Below, in pieces: positions 15,404-15,652 of a stretch of 15,652 bases of DNA; the stretch's first letter is position 1, and each line of letters opens with the position of its first letter. The stretch spans positions 3,884-19,535 of the forward strand of contig DCUM01000213.1 in assembly GCA_002327255.1 (NCBI GenBank), written 5' to 3'. This DNA comes from a bacterium UBA2214 (lineage in GTDB: Bacteria; Zhuqueibacterota; Zhuqueibacteria; Residuimicrobiales; Residuimicrobiaceae). The notes beneath the pieces were generated by a model. The model did not search any database. It saw nothing but the letters and a program-made list of their open reading frames with translations, and was not told the origin of the DNA. A program made the position numbers and the translations under genes.

Positions 15404-15652
15404 GAACAACGGGCTACAGGACGAAACAGAGTGCAATGTTCGGCGCGGCATTCGTGGCAAATGGTGAGATGGAAGGATGACAGGGATCTGGCCGCCACAG
15501 CGGGTCGTCGTGGCGAAGCAGAGCGAAACCTTTGACACGGAATCAGTGGCGGCGCATGACGATACAGCGGACGCTGCTGATCCGGCAGATACAGCGGGCA
15601 ATGACAACGGACCTGGCTGAAAAACACCGGCAGGATAAGGTGCATCGGCGAT
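15404..15652. other. Right-hand region without a convincing gene
   Basis: No supported gene is seen in these 249 bases. The 10-mer GATACAGCGG occurs at 15561-15570 and 15588-15597. A 6-bp inverted pair, CGCCAC (15493-15498) and GTGGCG (15510-15515), has no T-run after it. I see no clear terminator for the hydrolase gene. A downstream gene may begin beyond the window. Confidence 0.5.

Noticed and set aside
13946..15607. 553-codon open frame on the - strand
   Set aside because: It is antisense to the Ig-like, carbohydrate-binding-like and T9SS parts of the hydrolase gene; the composition is biased and there is no motif or ribosome site. Shadow frame.
15477..15620. Possible 47-codon + strand ORF (MTGIWPPQRVVV...)
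   Set aside because: The purine-rich GGAAGG lies directly against the ATG with no spacing, and the product is short, low-complexity (Asp/Ala/Thr) and unrecognised. Not enough to call a gene.

Overview
The window looks like chromosome from a Gram-negative FCB-group bacterium outside the classical Bacteroidota, of the Calditrichota / Ignavibacteriota / KSB1 kind. This is an inference from three things: secreted proteins ending in type IX secretion (T9SS) sorting tails with the NYPNPFNP motif, TonB-dependent receptors with an N-terminal carboxypeptidase-regulatory-like domain, and moderately GC-rich, dispersed small intergenic repeats. No rRNA, tRNA or other taxonomic marker is present, so the assignment is tentative. 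All six supported genes lie on the + strand, and almost every product is exported or in the outer membrane.

Layout. (1) 1-942: the 3' part of a secreted protein with a T9SS type A tail, closed by a strong intrinsic terminator (961-995). (2) 943-1332: intergenic, with an inverted pair of three-unit 9-bp repeats (xxCACGAAG). (3) 1333-6579: cassette 1, a TonB-dependent receptor (1014 aa) and, 24 bp later, a 725-aa exported protein of unknown family with a fibronectin III domain and a variant T9SS-like tail. (4) 6580-6814: a repeat-packed spacer (four copies of a 9-mer, two short hairpins, a REP-like palindrome). (5) 6815-12029: cassette 2, a paralogous copy of the same gene pair (1013 and 718 aa, 16 bp apart). 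(6) 12030-12319: two hairpins and a leader. (7) 12320-15403: a 1027-aa multidomain secreted protein with a GHL10 (glycosyl hydrolase-like 10) catalytic domain, Ig-like domains, a carbohydrate-binding-like module and a T9SS type A tail. (8) 15404-15652: no convincing gene.

How the genes may work together. The receptor plus exported-partner pairs have the logic of SusC/SusD couples (TonB-powered outer-membrane channel plus surface partner), but the partner is not SusD-like by eye and has no lipobox. The nearby GHL10 protein could release glycan fragments outside the cell, with the two receptor cassettes importing related but different products. Functional linkage is inferred from position only. 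The most interesting element is the tandem duplicated receptor/partner cassette and its unnamed partner family.
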